Positions 59,621-64,000 of a stretch of DNA of 64,000 nt are shown piece after piece. Position 1 is the stretch's first letter, and each line of letters starts with the position of its first letter. The stretch covers positions 5,426,106 through 5,490,105 of the forward strand of contig JANJXV010000024.1 in the NCBI GenBank assembly GCA_024803745.1, in the 5' to 3' direction. A model generated the notes under the pieces. It was not told where the DNA came from and made no database searches. It worked only from the letters and a program-made list of their open reading frames with translations. Both the position numbers and the translations under genes were made by a program. Source of the DNA: Megascapheus bottae (lineage: Eukaryota > Chordata > Mammalia > Rodentia > Geomyidae).

Positions 59621-59835
59621 GCCTGGCATGGTGGCTTATGCCTGTAATATTCACTGCTCAGGAGGCTGATATCTGAAGATCAAGGTTCAAAGCCAGCCCA
59701 GGCACAAAAGGCATCTGAGATTTCTATTTCTAGTTAACCTCTAGAAAATGGGAAGTAGGGCTTGGCTCAAGGATAGGGTGGTAGCCTTGAGCTGAAGAGC
59801 TCAGGAACAGTGCCCCATGACCCACAAAAAATAAG
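59621..59835 (+). mobile_element. B1-Geo SINE
   Basis: 'gcctggcatggtggcttatg', 'caggaggctgatatctgaag' and 'gttcaaagccagcccaggca' are followed by the Geo part 'gggcttggctcaaggatagg', then 'ccttgagctgaagagctcag', and a short A-rich end. The last part of Geo is shortened ('gtgccccatgacccac'). Confidence 0.87.
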
Positions 59836-60064
59836 TATTATCTGAAATGAACACTAAGAAAATTCATTTGTATTTGGGAACACAAAGGAGAAAAATATAA
59901 AAAGCTGGAAGAAGGATGAACAAATACAACAATGATATAAGACACTATATGGAAAATGAACTGGATATCTTATGGGACTGGAGGGAAAGACTGGGAGGGC
60001 AACAGAAAAGGACACATGATTTAAAGAGAATTTTACTCATTATTTATTAGCTGATTGATATAAC

Positions 60065-60590
60065 TTCATCATCTCTGTATATCTGTTGTTCCTAATGTGT
60101 TATGTGAAGCTACTTCTTTTCCCCTTAAGGTTTATCTTATGTTGTTATTAAATCTGACTTTGGTACCTGGTATATTGTATATATGTTTATTTGAAAAGGG
60201 GAAGGTAAGGGAAAAACAAGATGATTGGGAGAGGGAAGGGGGCAGGAAAGTGGGAGAAAAACATGGTAAAGGGTGGGGGCCGGGGGTTTGGCCTAGTGGT
60301 AGAGTGCTTGCCTAGCATGCACGAAGACCTGGGTTCAATTTCTTGGTATCACATGCATAGAAAAAAGCTGGACATGGTGCTGAGGCTCAAGTGGTAGAGC
60401 TCTAGCCTTGAGAAAATCTAAGGACAGGGTTCATGCCCTGAACTCAAGCCCTGGACTGGCAAATAAAAAAAAAAACCCAACATGGTAAAGGGTAACAATG
60501 TTCAAGAAGTAATGTACCCACTACCTAATGAATAGAAACATACCCCTCTGTACATCACACCAAGAATAAAATACAATTTAAAATAACAAT
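60065..60590 (+). mobile_element. L1 3' UTR interrupted by an IDL-Geo
   Basis: 'ctgttgttcctaatgtgtta', 'ggtacctggtatattgtata' and a G-rich tract at 60199-60255 lead up to the SINE at 60275. After it the UTR resumes as 'aacaatgttcaagaagtaat' and 'cccctctgtaca'. It is a second, separate L1 or the tail of the one starting at 58985. Confidence 0.8.
60260..60493 (+). mobile_element. IDL-Geo SINE inserted in an L1, perfect TSD
   Basis: The SINE spans 60275-60478 ('gggggccgggggtttggcct' to 'ctggactggcaaat' and A-tail). The TSD aacatggtaaagggt is perfect at 60260-60274 and 60479-60493. Both are L1 3' UTR sequence, so the pre-insertion site can be read exactly. Head and Geo are close to the reference copy at 6566. 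Confidence 0.95.
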
Positions 60591-60834
60591 GAAAAATAAA
60601 TGAAAGTACAAAATGCTCGCAGTCTAGCCTAAGCGACAGAGTGCCTACTTAGAAAGTGGGAGGTTTCTCAATATATCACAAGGAAGATAATATCAAAAGA
60701 AAACAATAGCAAAAGGAAGTAAGTGAAGATTTACTTTGCTAAATTCTTAAATATGCCTTTTCAGTGTGTCATTCCATATTGTGGCTTATTCTACCATCAT
60801 GCATAGTCTACAAGGACAAATGCCATAAATATGG
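60591..60834. other. Anonymous DNA
   Basis: 60615-60665 ('gcctaagcgacagagtgcct') could be a worn tRNA-like monomer; not called. Confidence 0.45.
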
Positions 60835-61335
60835 TAGTTTAGACAAAAATTTCATTTTTTCATACTTCTGGAATTTGAAAGACAAAGATCAAATTGTCTA
60901 CAGAGTTATGTTCTCATAGTGTCTGTCTGGTCAGTTTGCAAATGGCAGCTTTTTCACATGGCTGTCTTCTCACATGACATTATTCTTATGCCTATGCCCC
61001 CTACAGTTTCTTCTATGCAAGCCAGCCTTCTATCATGGTGAGAAATGCCTGATGTAAATTACAAAAAGTAATCAAATAATCTTTAATGGTTTCAGGGCTC
61101 ATGCCCCTAAGTGTTTGGTCTATTGTTCTTGTTTCAGAAGTTCATGGAAGAAAAACCCTACATATCTCATAGTACTCAGGAAAAAAAGAATGTAATTCTT
61201 TCCAGAGCATACCTCCAGTGATATTTACTTGCCCTTTCCTCCTGAAAATTTCACAACCTACCAGTAGCATCACAGGTGGCAACAATTCCTTTAACATATG
61301 AATATATTCAGGATCCAACCATAATAATGTTCCAT
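60835..61335 (+). repeat. Ancient dispersed repeat, second copy
   Basis: 'attttttcatacttctggaa', 'tttgaaagacaaagatcaaa', 'tttgcaaatggcagcttttt' and 'ttaacatatgaatatattca' with 'ggatccaaccataat' follow the same order of landmarks as 30300-30625. The family is not named. Confidence 0.4.
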
Positions 61336-62569
61336 TGTATTAGATGATGACTTATTTTAGCTTACATTGCCTCTTTAAATGACCAGTCTCTAAATACACA
61401 CTTCAGCACATATACTTTGAGAGAACATAATTGAACCCATATAACTTAAGTGATTCTTTAAAATATGGAAGGCTATTTTCTCTATACCACAGGGTTCTGT
61501 GTTATGTTTATTTTGTGACAAAATATTGTCTATACAGAATAACTCCAGAAGATGAAGGAGCTGTTGCTTTTTCATACTTTCTGTGATTTTTTTTTTAAAT
61601 CCTGAAATTTTCATTAGTCTTCCTTTTGACATCAGGGAGTCTTGTCAATCTCAGAAGTAACATGAGACAGATGCTTCCTGCTGTGAAAAGATTAAGTCCC
61701 TCTTATGCATGGACAGTTTGGAATTTACTTGTTATTCATATTTTCAGCATATCACACAAAATGCATTACAAGATGGGTAATAAGCCATATGTCCAGTGAT
61801 GCACATGTTAACTCAAACATCTTTAAAGAGATTCATAATTACCATTTCACTGGTGTTTTCTTGCCTTTTCTGTAATAAATGGATGTTAAATTGCAATTAT
61901 GCCATGATTGTGTAGCAACTTCTGTAAAATTTACAAGTAGACATAATGTATGAAATGATTTTTTTCAGATACTTAAGTTGAAGAGCTAATTTTTCCAGGT
62001 GATCAGAATAATTAGTAGTGTATTTAGTGAAAGTTAATTCATTCCTGTTTCATAAAGGACATTTCTGAGTATTCTTTTGAGTGCAATAAATACATATGAA
62101 AGGAAATTTTAAAATTAACTTCATAAATTACTATCTGGATTAAATCATAATGCACATTCCTGAGACTCTTACTCAGTAATGGATACAGAGTGCAGAGAGT
62201 TTCCGGGTGACTTTGTCTACATACACCCATGTCTTTAAAATGCATAAAGTCTATGATACAAGCTAAGCCTTGTTCTAACACCATGACAATGTTCAGGTGC
62301 AAAATACTTACCAGATTAGCATTTAGAAACTTATAAGTGACATCATTTATCATGACTACTCCAAATCTATACTAAGATTATATTATTTGTCTAAAATTAA
62401 AAAACGACTAATACAACACATCACATTAGTGAAGTAAAGGAAAGCTTATGTATATTTTGCAATAAATACTCTTAAACATTTGTCATGCTCTAACCTATAA
62501 TTCAGGAAACTACAAAATTTTAGTAATGAAAACCCTTAATCTTACAAAAGCAAATAGAAAAATACCAAA
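61336..62569. other. Anonymous DNA
   Basis: A 104-codon minus-strand ORF (62039-62353) has no recognisable domain and is probably chance. Confidence 0.5.
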
Positions 62570-63063
62570 GAAAATATCTTACACATTAAGTGAAGTAAGC
62601 TAGACCCAAAGGAACATAGGCTCAATGGTTTTCCTCATTTGTAATAATTAATACAAACCTTGGACTCTCCTAGCAGAGAATTACAATAGCTCAAAACCTA
62701 GATACATAAGGCCATATAGGATGAAGCTAAATGAAAAGATCTCCAGGATAAGGAAATAAGGATTTTATAATGTGTGATTGTTTTTCTTAAAGTACTGTGT
62801 TATTTCTCATCTCTTTTGTTGTTCCTTGGTTATTCTCATTTTGTTACAGTATCTGACCTTATCTGGTATATTGTATATAAGTTTCTTTGTTTATTTGAAA
62901 TAGGGAATGGGGGAAAACAAGATGATTGGGTGGGGGTGGGGGGAGGGAAATGGAAACAAAAACATGAGAAGGGGTATCAATGTGTGTGAAATAATGCACC
63001 TTCTATCTGGTGAATATAATTGTAACCCCTCTATTAATTACAATTAAAAAGAAATATCTTGCA
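62570..63063 (+). mobile_element. 5'-truncated L1 3' end with TSD
   Basis: Begins in the last codons of ORF2 ('ttaagtgaagtaagctagac') and contains the 3' UTR with G-rich tract (62907-62950), ending 'cccctctattaattacaatt'. Flanks gaaaatatcttaca (62570-62583) and gaaatatcttgca (63051-63063) form a near-perfect TSD. Confidence 0.9.
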
Positions 63064-63095
63064 TGGGTAATTGAAAACACCCCCTATTTTTGCCC

Positions 63096-63286
63096 ATCCT
63101 GGGGCTTGAACTCAAGTCCTGGGGCACTGGTCTTGAGCTTTCTCAAATTCAGTGCTCTACCACTTGAGCCACGGTACCACTTCCAGTTTTTGTTTTTTTT
63201 TCTGATTATGTGGGACAAGGGAATTGAATCCAGGGCTTTGTGAGTGCAACGCAAGCACTCTACCACTAGGCCATGCTGCCAGCCAC
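63096..63286 (-). mobile_element. IDL-Geo SINE, diverged
   Basis: On the minus strand: head 'ggctggcagcatggcctagt', B box 'ggattcaattcc', Geo 'gtggtaccgtggctcaagtg' ending 'gagttcaagccccagga'. Possible weak TSD aaaacac (63074-63080, 63287-63293). It lies 33 bp beyond the L1 TSD. Confidence 0.85.
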
Positions 63287-63293
63287 AAAACAC

Positions 63294-64000
63294 TTTCTTC
63301 TTGAGATCTAGAACAATACAAGGATATAAATTATCACCAGAATATATTTTTTGTATTTAGCTCTAAATTAGATGTCCTAACGTTATCAGTCAAGGAAGAG
63401 AAATGAAATATCTAGGTTAGAAAATAAAAATTGCCTTTAGTTTCACATATCCATTAACAATATAATAGATTGTTCAATACATTAAACAGTATATGTGTAT
63501 ATTGACTTTCTGTGTGGAGGAGAAACATGCTCTACCAGACATGAATATCAGGTATGAAATATGATCACTATGATCACATTTGAATAATGTTGATATTAAT
63601 AAATTCCTTAAAGTGTGGGTCATGTCAAAATTCATTAGTAAGAACAACACATAATGAATGTAGTGTTCCTTTGCTGAATAGTTGGTTATGGCAATTAATG
63701 GAATAGTTAATGCAAAATAAACTTACTTTAGAAAGAGTATCATGTATTTTAATATAGAAAGATGATTTTTCCAGTAAGTAAATATGCTTTTGAAGTTGAG
63801 ATTGTCATATTTTCCTATAATTGTTAAGCATTTTTATAATTAGGAATAGCAACAAATTTATAGCAATCATTCCTACAATTAAAACTAGAAACTCTTCCTT
63901 TTCCTTCTATAAAATTTAGTCTAGCCTTCTCCATAATAGCCTTCATAAATATAATCTTAAGGTAGGAAAGTCACATTGACTTATTTAATTACTAAATATT
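63294..64000. other. Anonymous AT-rich DNA
   Basis: Nothing recognisable. Confidence 0.55.

Noticed and set aside
62039..62353. A 104-codon minus-strand ORF
   Set aside because: No recognisable family or context; AT-rich composition and chance length.

Overview
This window is AT-rich, intron-scale or intergenic mammalian DNA with no functional host gene that I can support. It is built from two kinds of sequence: long anonymous stretches, and a dense mixture of LINE-1 (L1) fragments, short dimeric SINEs and microsatellites. The SINEs point to the source. Most copies join an ID-like, tRNA-derived head to a right monomer ending in a conserved 'ccaggactggc' plus A-tail. This fits the IDL-Geo SINE, which I recall being described only from geomyoid rodents (kangaroo rats, pocket mice, pocket gophers). 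A second SINE joins a 7SL/B1-like head to the same right monomer. A heteromyid or geomyid rodent is therefore the best guess, an inference from repeat content alone.

Layout. 1-4.5 kb: anonymous DNA with a MER5A-like fossil and a chimeric SINE/L1 insertion (1462-2006). 4.5-11.7 kb: a decayed SINE, a twin-primed L1, an intact IDL-Geo, and the largest L1 (about 6975-11637, minus strand), carrying all of ORF2 (endonuclease and reverse transcriptase, inactivated) and the end of ORF1. 11.7-14.6 kb: anonymous. 14.6-16.9 kb: a pile-up of four L1 insertions. 17-26 kb: SINEs, (GA)n arrays and two 5'-truncated L1s. 26-36.9 kb: mostly anonymous, with a nested IDL-Geo pair, a MIR and (CA/TG)n arrays. 36.9-39 kb: an L1 followed by two SINEs. 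39-43 kb: old L1 and MER20-like fossils. 43.3-45.5 kb: a large twin-primed L1 with an 18-bp target-site duplication. 46.65-48.71 kb: a full-length CDC42 processed pseudogene with its own target-site duplication. 49-64 kb: scattered L1 and SINE copies in anonymous DNA.

The parts are linked by mechanism rather than by pathway. L1 machinery supplied the reverse transcription that made every L1 copy, both SINE families and the CDC42 retrocopy. Many copies keep recognisable target-site duplications beginning with A-rich sequence, as expected for L1 endonuclease. No CRISPR array, operon, functional RNA gene or virus was seen. I found no previously undescribed gene system. The most unusual structures are the single-event SINE/L1 chimera, the sharing of the Geo monomer between two unrelated SINE heads, and a Geo tail fused head-on to the 5' end of the largest L1.
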